Of a DNA stretch of 64,000 nt, positions 8,135 through 17,125 are shown piece by piece (the first letter of the stretch is position 1; every line of letters begins with the position of its first letter). The notes under the pieces are model-generated. The model had not been told where the DNA came from, ran no database searches, and was given only the letters and a program-made list of their open reading frames with translations. The DNA comes from DAIMZI01 sp036734025. Its GTDB lineage: Bacteria > Pseudomonadota > Alphaproteobacteria > Rhizobiales > Rhodomicrobiaceae. The stretch is from contig DAIMZI010000012.1 in assembly GCA_036734025.1 (NCBI GenBank), positions 23,910-87,909 of the forward strand. Reading direction: 5' to 3'. The translations under genes and the position numbers were made by a program.

Positions 8135-10537
8135 TCAGGCGCCGGCCGCCTCGGGCTGACTGGCCTGCTCCTGCGCGCGCAGTCGGCGTCTTTGCCAGAA
8201 CACGATAAGCGACAGGATGGCCAGCGCGGGAATGAACACCCATTCCTTGGCCGGTTGGCCGGCCACGCTGCGGTCAAGCACGGTGATGCGGTCGCCGGCC
8301 TGCACTCCGGCCTGTTCGGCCTTGCTCAGGAAGCTGGTGCCGGAGACGAAAAGCTCGCCCTCGCGCTCGGCGATCTGGATACCCAGATCGCTCATGTTTA
8401 TGGGGGCCTCTCCGTCGCGCTGGAAGACGGTCAAGCGGAACCTGTCGCCATATTGAGTTTCGCGCGTGATGTGCAGACGCACGGTGTCGGCGTCGACGCC
8501 TGCGCGAAATTCCGAAACAGTGACCGGCTCGAATGGCGGATATATGCGGTCCATGAATATGCCGGGGCGGAACAGCGCCACGACCACGACCAGGGCGAGT
8601 GCGACCTCTATCCAGTTCATTTTCACGAACATGTAGCGGAAGGTGATGGTGGTAAAGGTCAGCATCGCGATCAGCGACACCATGACGATCATGATCGCAT
8701 AGGGGATGCTTTCTACGCCGATCATCAGCAATGTCTGGTTGAATATGAAGATGAACGGCAGAATCGCCGTGCGGATGGAATAGATGAAGGCTTGCACACC
8801 TGTTGCTATCGGATCGGCGCGTGATATCGCCGATGCGGCATAAGCGGCCAGTCCGACAGGCGGCGTGACGTCGGCCATGAGCCCGAAATAAAAGACGAAC
8901 AGGTGCACGGCGATGAGCGGCAGCACCAGGCCCGCCGCGCCACCCAATTCGACCAGCACCGGCGCCATCAGCGAGGCCACGACCAGATAGTTCGCGGTGG
9001 TGGGCAGGCCCATGCCAAGTATCAGGCACAGCACGGCCGTCAGCACCAGCAGGATGTAGACATTGCCGCCGGCGATTGCCTCGACCACGCCGATCAGCGC
9101 GTTGTTGAGCCCCGTCGAGCCGACCGCGCCGACGATGATGCCCGCGCCGGCGACGGCGATGGCAACGCTGATCATGTTCTTGGCGCCGGAAATGAGGCCG
9201 TTGACGACCATCCAGAAGCCGCTCATCACACCCGCCGTGGCATTGCCTTCGCGCAGGCCGCGAACAATCTCCTGCGCCATGATGACACCCATCAGGAAGA
9301 GGGTGGAATAGAAGATGGCCGTCCCGGTTGTCAGCCGCACCACCATCAGCAGATAAACCAGCACGATGATGGGCAGCAGGAAATGCGCCCCGCCCCAGAA
9401 TATCTCGCCGGCCCGCGGAATTTCATTTTCCGGCAGGGGGCGGAGGTTGAGTTTCAGCGCCTCCAGATGGGTGATGTAGAAAAGGCCGATATAGGACAAT
9501 ATCGCCGGCAGGAAGGCGTGGATCACGACGTCGAAATAGGAAATGCCGACGAATTCGGCGATGACGAAGGCGGCGGCGCCCATGATCGGCGGCATGATCT
9601 GGCCATCGGTGGAGGCGGCGACCTCGATCGCGCCAGCCTTGGTCGGCGGCATCCCGGTGCGTTTCATGATGGGGATGGTGAAGGTGCCCGTCGTGACCGT
9701 GTTTGCGATCGACGAGCCGGAGATCATCCCCGTCATGCCCGAGGCCAGAACCGAGGCCTTGGCCGGGCCGCCGCGATAGCGTCCCACCATGGCGAAGGCG
9801 AGATTGATGAAATATTGCCCGGCGCCGGCCTTGTCGAGCAGCGCGCCGAACAGCACGAACAGAAAGACGAAGCGGGTGGTGACGTCGATCGGTATGCCGA
9901 AGATCGCTTCGCCCGTCAGCCACTGATAGCCAACCAGCCTATCGACCGACATGCCACGGTGGGAGATCAGTTCGGGCATGATCTGGCCGAACAGCGAATA
10001 GCCCAGAAAGACCAGCCCGACGATGACGAGCGGGAGGCCGATGGACCGCCTGATCGCCTCCAGAAGCACGAGCAACCCGATACTGCCGATGATCATCTCG
10101 GCGGGCACGGTGTAGCCGAGCACGTCCATTTGCAGCATCAGGCCGCCGCGCTGGGCGAGATCATTATAATTCCAGTAGAGATAAGATGCGGTGAAGCCGC
10201 CGGCGACCATCAGGGTCAGATCAAGGAAGCTCGGCGTGCGGATACCGCGCTTTTGCACCACGCCGAAGGCGAGGAAGCAAAGTATGAAGGCAAAGGCCAG
10301 ATGCAGGCCACGCGCCGGCACGCCATCGATCTGGCCGAACTGAAGTATGAAAGGCAGCGGCGATGCGATCCAGAGCTGAAACAGCGACCAAGTGAGCGCT
10401 ATTATGGAGAACAACCATCCCCACGGGGCGGAGAGCCAGACTTCGCCGGCTTCGCGGCGGACCATGTCGGCGGCAATATCGTCGGCATTGTCATCTGTGC
10501 CGGTACCGCTCGTGTCAGCCCTCGGTTTCGCGCTCAT
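8135..10537 (-). CDS. TRAP transporter permease, fused 4TM/12TM subunits with DUF3394 tail
   Basis: Membrane part of a TAXI-type TRAP transporter, which takes up small organic acids or amino acids by sodium- or proton-driven secondary transport. The 800-residue protein joins a DctQ-like four-helix region (about 40-230) to a DctM-like twelve-helix region (about 230-640) with the SGSSIANTVTTGTFTIP and GLPTTANYLV motifs. The soluble C-terminal part matches the DUF3394 extension of this fusion type and ends with another hydrophobic helix (AILSLIVFW). The matching receptor gene lies 145 bases upstream, separated by a strong terminator. Substrate unknown; some TAXI receptors bind glutamate-like ligands. 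Confidence 0.92.
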   Translation of the reverse strand: MSAKPRADTSGTGTDDNADDIAADMVRREAGEVWLSAPWGWLFSIIALTWSLFQLWIASPLPFILQFGQIDGVPARGLHLAFAFILCFLAFGVVQKRGIRTPSFLDLTLMVAGGFTASYLYWNYNDLAQRGGLMLQMDVLGYTVPAEMIIGSIGLLVLLEAIRRSIGLPLVIVGLVFLGYSLFGQIMPELISHRGMSVDRLVGYQWLTGEAIFGIPIDVTTRFVFLFVLFGALLDKAGAGQYFINLAFAMVGRYRGGPAKASVLASGMTGMISGSSIANTVTTGTFTIPIMKRTGMPPTKAGAIEVAASTDGQIMPPIMGAAAFVIAEFVGISYFDVVIHAFLPAILSYIGLFYITHLEALKLNLRPLPENEIPRAGEIFWGGAHFLLPIIVLVYLLMVVRLTTGTAIFYSTLFLMGVIMAQEIVRGLREGNATAGVMSGFWMVVNGLISGAKNMISVAIAVAGAGIIVGAVGSTGLNNALIGVVEAIAGGNVYILLVLTAVLCLILGMGLPTTANYLVVASLMAPVLVELGGAAGLVLPLIAVHLFVFYFGLMADVTPPVGLAAYAASAISRADPIATGVQAFIYSIRTAILPFIFIFNQTLLMIGVESIPYAIMIVMVSLIAMLTFTTITFRYMFVKMNWIEVALALVVVVALFRPGIFMDRIYPPFEPVTVSEFRAGVDADTVRLHITRETQYGDRFRLTVFQRDGEAPINMSDLGIQIAEREGELFVSGTSFLSKAEQAGVQAGDRITVLDRSVAGQPAKEWVFIPALAILSLIVFWQRRRLRAQEQASQPEAAGA

Positions 10538-10611
10538 GTGCCGCTCCGCTCTTGTATTCTAGATTACCGGTTACGGGCCTGTGTGCCTTGGCCCGAACGG
10601 GCATCCGGCGC

Positions 10612-10648
10612 AAAAAAAGGGAGGGTCGGCGCTCGGCCCGGCCCTCCC
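10612..10648 (-). terminator. Strong intrinsic terminator between TAXI receptor and TRAP permease
   Basis: On the minus strand GGGAGGG and CCCTCCC form a perfect 7-bp stem around a 16-base loop, followed by seven T (10612-10618). It lies after the receptor stop and before the permease start. Such placement usually lets most transcripts stop after the receptor, giving more receptor than permease. Confidence 0.8.
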
Positions 10649-10682
10649 TCGTACCTCAAGTCAGGTCAAAAGGCCGGCTGAC

Positions 10683-11684
10683 TTACATCCAGCCCTTTTC
10701 CTTGTAGTACTTGATCGCGCCCGGATGGAACGGCGCCGAAATACCGTCCTTGATCATCAGTTCGGGCGTCAGACTGGCGAAAGCCGGATGCAGGGCGCGG
10801 AAATCATCCAGATTTTCAAACACCGCACGGACGACTTCGTAGACCACGGTCTCCGACACATCGGAGCTGGTAACCAGGGTCGCCATCACGCCAAAGGTGG
10901 TGACGTCCTCGGATATGGTCGAATAGGTGCCCGCGGGTATCGTCGTGAAGGCATAGAACGGGTTGTCGTTGACGAGCGCCTTCACCTGATCGGTTTCAAG
11001 ATCGATGATATAGGCGCCGCAGCCATCGGCTGCCTGGGCGACACCAGCGTTCGGCACGCCGACCGTGTAGCCATAAGCGTCGATGTTGCCGTCACACAGC
11101 GCATTCGACTGCTCCGTGGATGTCAACTCGGTCGCCTGGCCGAACCAGCCGGTGTCAACGCCGTGCGCGCTCATCAGCACTTCGAACGTGCCTCGCTGGC
11201 CCGAGCCGGGGTTGCCGATGTTGACGCGCTTGCCGGCCAGATCGTCCCAGCTCTGGATGCCGCTGTCCTTGCCAGCGAGGATCTGGAAGGGCTCGGGATG
11301 AACCGAGAAGACCGCGCGCAGCTTTTCATACTGCTGGCCTTCAAAGGTGCTCGTGCCATTGTAGGCATGATACTGCCAGTCGGACTGGGCGACGCCGAAA
11401 TCCAGTTCGCCCTGCTTGATGGAGTTGATGTTGTAGATCGAGCCGCCGGTCGAAGGCGCCGCACAGCGAATACCATGCTGACGGTCGCCTTCGCGGCCCT
11501 CGCCAGCTTCTTTATGGATCATGCGGCAGACCGCGTTACCGACAACGAAATACACGCCTGTTGGGCCGCCGGTGCCGATCGCGATGAAGGTGCGCTGAGC
11601 TTCGGCGCTGCCCGGCATGGCGATGCCAGCAACGGCCAAGGCGCCGGCCAGGCAAATACCTTGGGTAAGGGTTTTAAGTGACAT
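10683..11684 (-). CDS. TAXI-family TRAP transporter solute receptor
   Basis: Periplasmic binding protein that delivers substrate to the fused TRAP permease downstream. The start at 11684 (MSLKTLTQG) has a GAGAGGA ribosome site and opens a Sec signal peptide of about 27 residues ending AEA; the frame runs further upstream without a better start. The mature protein begins RTFIAIGTGGPTGVYF, the usual TAXI opening, and has STGGSIYNINSIKQGELDFGV and NIGNPGSGQRGTF segments of the ligand cleft. At 333 residues it is typical. Two cysteine pairs in the mature chain may form disulfides. The nearest upstream gene is a DUF971 gene 159 bases away. Confidence 0.92.
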   Translation of the reverse strand: MSLKTLTQGICLAGALAVAGIAMPGSAEAQRTFIAIGTGGPTGVYFVVGNAVCRMIHKEAGEGREGDRQHGIRCAAPSTGGSIYNINSIKQGELDFGVAQSDWQYHAYNGTSTFEGQQYEKLRAVFSVHPEPFQILAGKDSGIQSWDDLAGKRVNIGNPGSGQRGTFEVLMSAHGVDTGWFGQATELTSTEQSNALCDGNIDAYGYTVGVPNAGVAQAADGCGAYIIDLETDQVKALVNDNPFYAFTTIPAGTYSTISEDVTTFGVMATLVTSSDVSETVVYEVVRAVFENLDDFRALHPAFASLTPELMIKDGISAPFHPGAIKYYKEKGWM

Positions 11685-11843
11685 ATGTCCTCTCTTTAAC
11701 ACATCATGATTCACGCAGCGGAAACGCAAATTACATGCCACAACAGCCGATGGACACCGTGGAAATTGAGCCAAAGCATTCTGTGGGCACGCCTTTGCGC
11801 GAGGGTGTTAGCCTATTTCCTATGCAGCGCGATCGCAATGCCT

Positions 11844-12206
11844 TTATGTCCGGCTCAGACCCTTCTCGCCCAGTTCGCGCAGATATTGCGCCCAAAGCTG
11901 TTCATGGGACGTGCCCAGGTGATGGAGATAGCGCCACGAGTACAACCCGGTATTGTGGCCGTCGCTGAAATGGAGCCTGAGCGCATAGTTTCCCACGGGA
12001 TCGATGCGCGTGATCAACACATCGCGCTTGCCGCCCAGCACCACACGCTCTGAGGGGCTGTGGCCCTGCACCTCCGCGCTGGGGCTGTTCACGCGCAGCA
12101 GTTCGGCGCTGAGCGCGAATGTCTCGCCACCCTCGAAGCTGACCCGCAGTTCATCCTTCGTCCTGCTCAGTCTGATTTCGGTGGGTTGTGGTGTCGTGTC
12201 TGCCAT
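11844..12206 (-). CDS. DUF971 (gamma-butyrobetaine hydroxylase-like N-terminal) protein
   Basis: Small cytoplasmic protein that consists only of the DUF971 domain, also found at the N-terminus of gamma-butyrobetaine hydroxylases. Free-standing members occur near iron-sulfur or redox genes; the function is not settled. The 120 residues show PTEIRLSRTKDELRVSF, the LRVNSPSAEVQGH segment and the signature NYALRLHFSDGHNTGLYSW. The frame opens at 12269, but the ATG at 12206 gives the family length; its ribosome site is weak, so the start is uncertain. It is upstream of the TAXI gene on the same strand but 159 bases away, so a shared operon is doubtful. Confidence 0.85.
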   Translation of the reverse strand: MADTTPQPTEIRLSRTKDELRVSFEGGETFALSAELLRVNSPSAEVQGHSPSERVVLGGKRDVLITRIDPVGNYALRLHFSDGHNTGLYSWRYLHHLGTSHEQLWAQYLRELGEKGLSRT

Positions 12207-12467
12207 GTGCGTGCTCGTGCTGAAGCGGGCTGATGGTTCGGCCAATGTCCGTCGTGGCGCTGCCGGCATGCGGGGTCCGGTCCTGCCGTGCGCGGACTAT
12301 TCACAGTTTGTGCACAACGGCCTGAGGCGGATTTGTCCGATATTGGCAAAACTATTAACCCAGATCTGCTAGTTGAGAGGATGTCGTCTGGTTTTGCGTC
12401 AGGTCCTGATTGTCGCCGCGATGCGGCAGGGCGAGCTTGTGCCCATCAGTATAGAAAGTGTCGCACC

Positions 12468-12740
12468 ATGCCGTTTTTGCGTCTCTCACCCAGCGAATGC
12501 AAATCGCTGCGCAAGATCTGTCAGCGTTCCTGCCTGACATCGGAACTGCCCGAAGACCATATGGAGAAATTCGTCAATTACGGGCTGGCCCGCCGTGAGG
12601 CGATGATACTCCAGATCACGCCGCGGGGCCAATTGGAACTGCTCTCCAGCGCCTTTGCGTCTCATGCACCGCGGCGATACCGCTTTCATCGGCACATGAG
12701 CGTGCGCGATCTGCTGCCATTTCTGCGCAAATCGGCCTGA
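12468..12740 (+). CDS. Small conserved-looking protein, possible winged-helix fold
   Basis: I do not recognise the family. The 90-residue product from the ATG at 12468 is basic, with a SPSECKSLRKICQRSCLTS segment, a helix with NYGLARREAMILQITPRGQLELL that resembles the recognition and wing part of small winged-helix proteins, and a basic tail HAPRRYRFHRH. The longer frame upstream (from 12288) lacks support. Codon use with G/C third positions agrees with a real gene. It stands alone, divergent from the DUF971 gene. A DNA-binding role is only a guess. Confidence 0.5.
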   Translation: MPFLRLSPSECKSLRKICQRSCLTSELPEDHMEKFVNYGLARREAMILQITPRGQLELLSSAFASHAPRRYRFHRHMSVRDLLPFLRKSA

Positions 12741-12852
12741 GCGCGCCCGCAACGTCACGTCAATTTCATCGGCAAAGTCTGCCGGAGCGGTTTCACCGTC
12801 GGGCGAAATTGTTTATGCTCGGTAGTAATTGAGACCATTCAGGAGTGTGATC

Positions 12853-13128
12853 ATGAAGTTGTTGTCCGTACTGGCGATCCTGCTTGCCCTCGCCGTCTTT
12901 TCCGCCCCCTTAAGCGAAGCCGAGGCCCGCTCAAGAGGCAGCGAAACGACATCGTGCACCGGCGTCACCGGCCCGGACGGGCGGCGCACCTGCGTGGCCG
13001 GCTTCCGGCTGAGCGGCGGCCACCGCCATCCCGATGCGCCCCAGCCCTACATCTACCAGCGGTTCTACGGGTTCTACCCTGAATATGACAACCGCACCTT
13101 TCATGAGCGTGTGTTCCCTTACGACTGA
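12853..13128 (+). CDS. Small secreted protein of unknown function
   Basis: The 91-residue protein starts MKLLSVLAILLALAVF, a clear signal peptide with a likely cut near SEAEA. AGGAG lies seven bases before the ATG at 12853, which supports this start over the ATG at 12829. The mature part of about 65 residues has two cysteines (TTSCTGV and RTCVAGF), enough for one disulfide, and a tyrosine- and proline-rich end with PQPYIYQRFYGFYPEYD. It has no neighbour in the same unit. It is probably periplasmic or surface-exposed. No family was recognised. Confidence 0.65.
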   Translation: MKLLSVLAILLALAVFSAPLSEAEARSRGSETTSCTGVTGPDGRRTCVAGFRLSGGHRHPDAPQPYIYQRFYGFYPEYDNRTFHERVFPYD

Positions 13129-13213
13129 TCAGGGCGAAGTACGCACTCGGCTTCCTGCTGACATCAGACCGGTCTGATGGCGCAGCGGATTAGAGCCGGC
13201 CTGCAATCGCCCC

Positions 13214-14095
13214 TCATGATCGTGGTTCCGAAACAGGCGCGGGGGCCAGTGAGGCTTCTGCGCTTTTGCGCTTGGCCATGCGCCGGACGGCCACCGGGAT
13301 CGAAGCGAGATATGCAAGCGAGCCGAGCGTCAGCGTCAGATATGGATAGGTTGCCAACACGGCCGCAAAGGCTGCCATGGCGACGAACAGCGGCAGCACA
13401 AGACGCCGGTCCACGCGCTCTCCAAGGGCCTTGCCCGAAAATGTCGGTTGCCAGCCCACCATCAAGGCGCCCATGACAAGCGTATGGACAAGCGCGGTGG
13501 CCGTGATCCACGTGCCATGAGGCAGGCCAAGGCCCTGCATGTAAAACGGCAGCAGCACCACGATGGCCCCCGCCGGCGCCGGCACACCGATGAAATAGGC
13601 CCGCTGCCATGGCGGCACCGGCCGGTCACGATCGACATTGAAGCGCGCCAGGCGCAGGGCCGCGCATAACGCGAAGATGAGCGCGACCGTCCACCCCAGC
13701 CCGGGAACCGGCTGAAACGCCCAGACATAGAGCAGCACAGCCGGCGCCACACCGAAATTGACGAAATCGGCCAGACTGTCGAGTTCGGCACCAAAGCGCG
13801 TCGTTGATTTGAGCATCCGCGCCAGCCGCCCGTCGAGCCCGTCGAGCACCGCGGCCAGAAATATCGCGGCAACGGCGATCTCGAAGCGGCCGTCGATGGT
13901 CATGCGGATGGCAGTCAGGCCGGCGCACAGGGCCAGCAGCGTCACCAGATTGGGGATCAGCGCACGCAGCGGAACCTTGCGCGCCCGCTCGCCCAGCGCT
14001 GCTGATCGCGCGCGAAACAGCCGGCTGCGCTTGCGCTCCGGCGATGTGCGCAAGCTGGTATCGGTGCGCGGCGTCTGGCTGTCCGGGTCGCTCAA
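13214..14095 (-). CDS. pssA: CDP-diacylglycerol--serine O-phosphatidyltransferase
   Basis: Integral membrane enzyme that makes phosphatidylserine from CDP-diacylglycerol and serine, the step before phosphatidylethanolamine. The CDP-alcohol phosphotransferase motif is complete: DGLDGRLARML followed by FGAELDSLADF, with all the metal-binding aspartates. Several hydrophobic helices follow, as in the type II bacterial enzyme of about 250-290 residues. No ATG fits; the TTG at 14095 is used because it overlaps the psd stop codon by four bases (TTGA) with GGGAGG about ten bases upstream. The first 45 residues are basic and probably cytoplasmic. It is co-transcribed and translationally coupled with psd. 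Confidence 0.93.
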   Translation of the reverse strand: MSDPDSQTPRTDTSLRTSPERKRSRLFRARSAALGERARKVPLRALIPNLVTLLALCAGLTAIRMTIDGRFEIAVAAIFLAAVLDGLDGRLARMLKSTTRFGAELDSLADFVNFGVAPAVLLYVWAFQPVPGLGWTVALIFALCAALRLARFNVDRDRPVPPWQRAYFIGVPAPAGAIVVLLPFYMQGLGLPHGTWITATALVHTLVMGALMVGWQPTFSGKALGERVDRRLVLPLFVAMAAFAAVLATYPYLTLTLGSLAYLASIPVAVRRMAKRKSAEASLAPAPVSEPRS

Positions 14096-14805
14096 GTGAT
14101 GCGCACCTCCCGCGTCTCCGCAGGGCTGTTCAACTCGGCAAGCACCGTTTCGCCACCGACCATGCGCTGGCCCTCCGCCACCAGTTGGCGGCAGCCCGCG
14201 GGCACAATTACATCCACGCGGCTGCCGAAGCGGATCAGACCAATGCGCTGGCCGGCGCGTACCGTATCGCCGTCGCTGATGAACATCACGATCCGGCGCG
14301 CCACCAGACCGGCGATCAGGATCACCGCGATATCGACATTCTGCGCGTTACGAATGACCACCGACTGGCGTTCATTGTGCTCGCTGGCATCTTCGGATTC
14401 AGCGTTCATGTACAGGCCCGGCTGATGGCTCGATGACATGATCTTGCCGCTGACGGGCGCACGGACGATATGCACGTCGAAGACTGACAGGAAGGTCGAC
14501 ATCGCGGTGCGGTGTTGCTCGCCCAGGCCCAGCTCGGGAGCCGGCCGATTGTGGCGCAGCGCGATCAGCCGGCCGTCGGCGGGCGCGATCACCAGCCCTT
14601 CGCCCACCGGCGTGGCCCGCGCGGGATCGCGGAAAAAATAGGCGATTGCCGCGGTAGCGAACAGTCCGAGCAGCCCGAGCGGCGCCCAAAGCAGAAAGAA
14701 CACGATGGTGACCAGCCCCGCCAGGGCAACGAATTTATAGCCATCGCTGTGGATGGGATCGAGGCCGGCGATAATACTGTCCCAGACCGATTTCTTGGAT
14801 GACAC
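14092..14805 (-). CDS. psd: Phosphatidylserine decarboxylase
   Basis: Pyruvoyl enzyme of the inner membrane that converts phosphatidylserine to phosphatidylethanolamine. The 237 residues are of the short class (PSD-A type). After a hydrophobic anchor (about 25-60) come the conserved FFRDPAR, APADGRL and the catalytic-site region with FDVHIVRAPVSG. The self-cleavage site is in RFGSRVDV, where the Ser of GS becomes the pyruvoyl group. The start is a GTG at 14805 with AAGGAA upstream; there is no in-frame ATG near. It is followed by pssA with a four-base overlap and preceded by an ABC exporter gene 90 bases away. Confidence 0.93.
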   Translation of the reverse strand: MSSKKSVWDSIIAGLDPIHSDGYKFVALAGLVTIVFFLLWAPLGLLGLFATAAIAYFFRDPARATPVGEGLVIAPADGRLIALRHNRPAPELGLGEQHRTAMSTFLSVFDVHIVRAPVSGKIMSSSHQPGLYMNAESEDASEHNERQSVVIRNAQNVDIAVILIAGLVARRIVMFISDGDTVRAGQRIGLIRFGSRVDVIVPAGCRQLVAEGQRMVGGETVLAELNSPAETREVRIT

Positions 14806-14895
14806 GGAAAGCTTCCTTCATGAGCCCTAAGACATTCGCATGAGCGGGCCGGCGATGGCCTTGCGAGCCGCAAACCGGCGGCGCCCCGCGCGTGA

Positions 14896-16875
14896 TCATT
14901 TGACCGGGAACGTATCGAGCGCGTCGGGCTCCGCGGTCCCGCGCACAAGCTCTGCGCCATCGTCGTCGCCCTTGATGATCGTTGCGCGCTGCCTCGCTTC
15001 TTCCGTCTCGCGCTGGCGCGCCCACATGCTGGCGTAAAGCCCTGCGCGGGCGATCAGTTCGGTGTGACTGCCCTGCTCGACGATGCGCCCCGCCTCCAGC
15101 ACGATGATCGTATCGGCTTTGACGATGGTCGAAAGCCGGTGGGCAATGACCAATGTGGAGCGATTGCGCGCAACACTGTCCAATGCATCCTGTATCTCTT
15201 TTTCGGTGTGGCTGTCGAGCGCCGAGGTCGCTTCATCCAGGATAAGGATCGGCGGCGACTTCAGGATCGTCCGGGCGATCGCGACGCGCTGCTTTTCACC
15301 GCCTGAAAGTTTCAGGCCACGCTCACCCACCATGGTGTCATACCGAAGTGGCAGTTCCTCTATGAACCTCTCGATCTGGGCCATGCGCGCGGCCTCGCGC
15401 ACCTGCTCGGGCGTTGCGTCGGGTCTGGCGTAGCGGATGTTGTATTCGATCGTGTCGTTGAAGAGCACGGTGTCCTGAGGCACGATGCCGATGGCAGAGC
15501 GCAGCGAGGCCTGGGTGACATCGCGGATGTCCTGCCCGTCGATCAGGATGCGCCCGCCTGTAACATCGTAAAAGCGGAACAACAGCCGCGAGATCGTCGA
15601 TTTGCCTGCACCCGAGGGACCGACGATCGCCACCATGCGTCCGGCGGGGACGGTGAAATCGACGCCGTTCAGGGTCGGGCGTTCAGGATCATAGGAAAAC
15701 GCCACATTCTCGAAACGGATCTCGCCGCCATCCACTTCGAGCGGCCTTGCCTCCTCCCGGTCCTTGATCTCGGCGTTCTGCTCCAGCAGCGCGAACATCG
15801 CCTCAATGTCCACCAGCCCCTGCTTGATCTCGCGGTAGACCATGCCGAGGAAGTTGAGCGGGATGTAGAGCTGGATCAGAAGCGCGTTGATCATGACGAA
15901 ATCGCCGACCGTCAGCGTGCCCGCCGCCACCCCGTTCGCCGCCATGATCATCATGCCGGTAAGGCCCGCGGTAAAGATGATCGTCTGGCCGGAGTTCAGG
16001 ATGCCGAGCGAATAATAGGTTCTGATGGCCGCATCTTCGTAGCGCGCGAGCGACCTGTCATAACGCCGCGTTTCCCAGCCCTCATTGCCGAAATATTTGA
16101 CGGTCTCGTAATTCAGCAGGCTGTCGATCGCCTTGGTGCTGGCGTCATTGTCGGAATCGTTCAACTCGCGCCGGATGGCGATACGCCATTGCGTGGCCTT
16201 GAAGGTGAACAGGATGTAGGCCGCGACTACGGCAAGCACTACAAGGACATAGCTCATGCCGAAATAAAAGCCGAGCAGGACGCAGACCAGCGCCAGTTCC
16301 AACAGGGTCGGAACCGAGTTGAGCGCTCCCATGCGCACGATAAGTTCGACCGCCATCTTGCCGCGCTCCACCACGCGCGTCAGCCCGCCGGTGCGCCGCT
16401 CCAGATGAAACCGCAGCGAGAGCCGATGCAGGTGCTGAAAGGTGCGGTTGGACAGGCTACGCACTGCATGCTGGGCGACACGGGTGAACAGCACGTCACG
16501 CAACTGCGTGAAGACCATCATCATGATCCGCCCCAGCCCATAGGCGAGGATCAACGCCACCGGGACGAGCACGACCGTCTGCGCGCTCACCCCGTCGCTG
16601 CCGGTTGCATCGCCGGTCAGCCAGTCGACCGCGCCCTTGTAGGCAATAGGAGTGATTACCGTGATGACCTTGGCGAGCACCAGCGCAATGACCGCGAGCA
16701 CCACGCGCAGGCGCAGATCGGGTCGGCCCTCGGGCCAGACGAACGGGGCGAGACCTCGCAATACGGCCATATGTTTCGTGCGCCGGCTGAAATAGTCAGA
16801 CGTATCGGAAGCGCGGGACTGGGGCGCGTCGGCCCTGAGCGGGGCGGTTTTCGCAGGTGCGTTAGGTGGTTGCAA
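14896..16875 (-). CDS. Atm1/ABCB7-like ABC exporter (transmembrane and ATPase domains fused)
   Basis: Half-size ABC exporter that works as a homodimer in the inner membrane. The type resembles Atm1, which exports glutathione-linked sulfur or metal compounds. A six-helix membrane domain (about 60-370) is followed by an ATPase domain with Walker A GPSGAGKST, the signature LSGGEKQRVAIAR, Walker B ILILDEATSALD and the H-loop AHRLST. The frame extends to an ATG at 16983, but that stretch looks non-coding. A TTG at 16875 with GGAG seven bases upstream gives 659 residues; another ATG (MAVLRGLAP) lies 35 codons further in. It leads a unit with psd and pssA, as often found in this class. Confidence 0.88.
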   Translation of the reverse strand: MQPPNAPAKTAPLRADAPQSRASDTSDYFSRRTKHMAVLRGLAPFVWPEGRPDLRLRVVLAVIALVLAKVITVITPIAYKGAVDWLTGDATGSDGVSAQTVVLVPVALILAYGLGRIMMMVFTQLRDVLFTRVAQHAVRSLSNRTFQHLHRLSLRFHLERRTGGLTRVVERGKMAVELIVRMGALNSVPTLLELALVCVLLGFYFGMSYVLVVLAVVAAYILFTFKATQWRIAIRRELNDSDNDASTKAIDSLLNYETVKYFGNEGWETRRYDRSLARYEDAAIRTYYSLGILNSGQTIIFTAGLTGMMIMAANGVAAGTLTVGDFVMINALLIQLYIPLNFLGMVYREIKQGLVDIEAMFALLEQNAEIKDREEARPLEVDGGEIRFENVAFSYDPERPTLNGVDFTVPAGRMVAIVGPSGAGKSTISRLLFRFYDVTGGRILIDGQDIRDVTQASLRSAIGIVPQDTVLFNDTIEYNIRYARPDATPEQVREAARMAQIERFIEELPLRYDTMVGERGLKLSGGEKQRVAIARTILKSPPILILDEATSALDSHTEKEIQDALDSVARNRSTLVIAHRLSTIVKADTIIVLEAGRIVEQGSHTELIARAGLYASMWARQRETEEARQRATIIKGDDDGAELVRGTAEPDALDTFPVK

Positions 16876-17125
16876 GGGGTCTCCGTGGGAAAAAATGATT
16901 GCCGCCCGCGTAGAGGAAAGCCTTAAGCGGGCATATCGGCCAGCCAACGCACATTGACTTCGCGCGTCCGCCAATCTGTTCAATATCTGATATGGGATAT
17001 GTGCAGCGCCAAGAAAATATCATGACCGGCCGCATGGACAACACCCTGCCGACCGGCCGTCATCTCCCGCGCGGGGCTCCGATCAGCGTGCGCTAAATGG
17101 CGCCGTGTGCAATCGCCCGAACGCA

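Noticed and set aside
8903..10681. 592-residue plus-strand open frame opposite the TRAP permease
   Set aside because: It is rich in His, Asp, Arg and Gln without hydrophobic core or motif, which is the usual antisense reading of a high-GC membrane protein gene.
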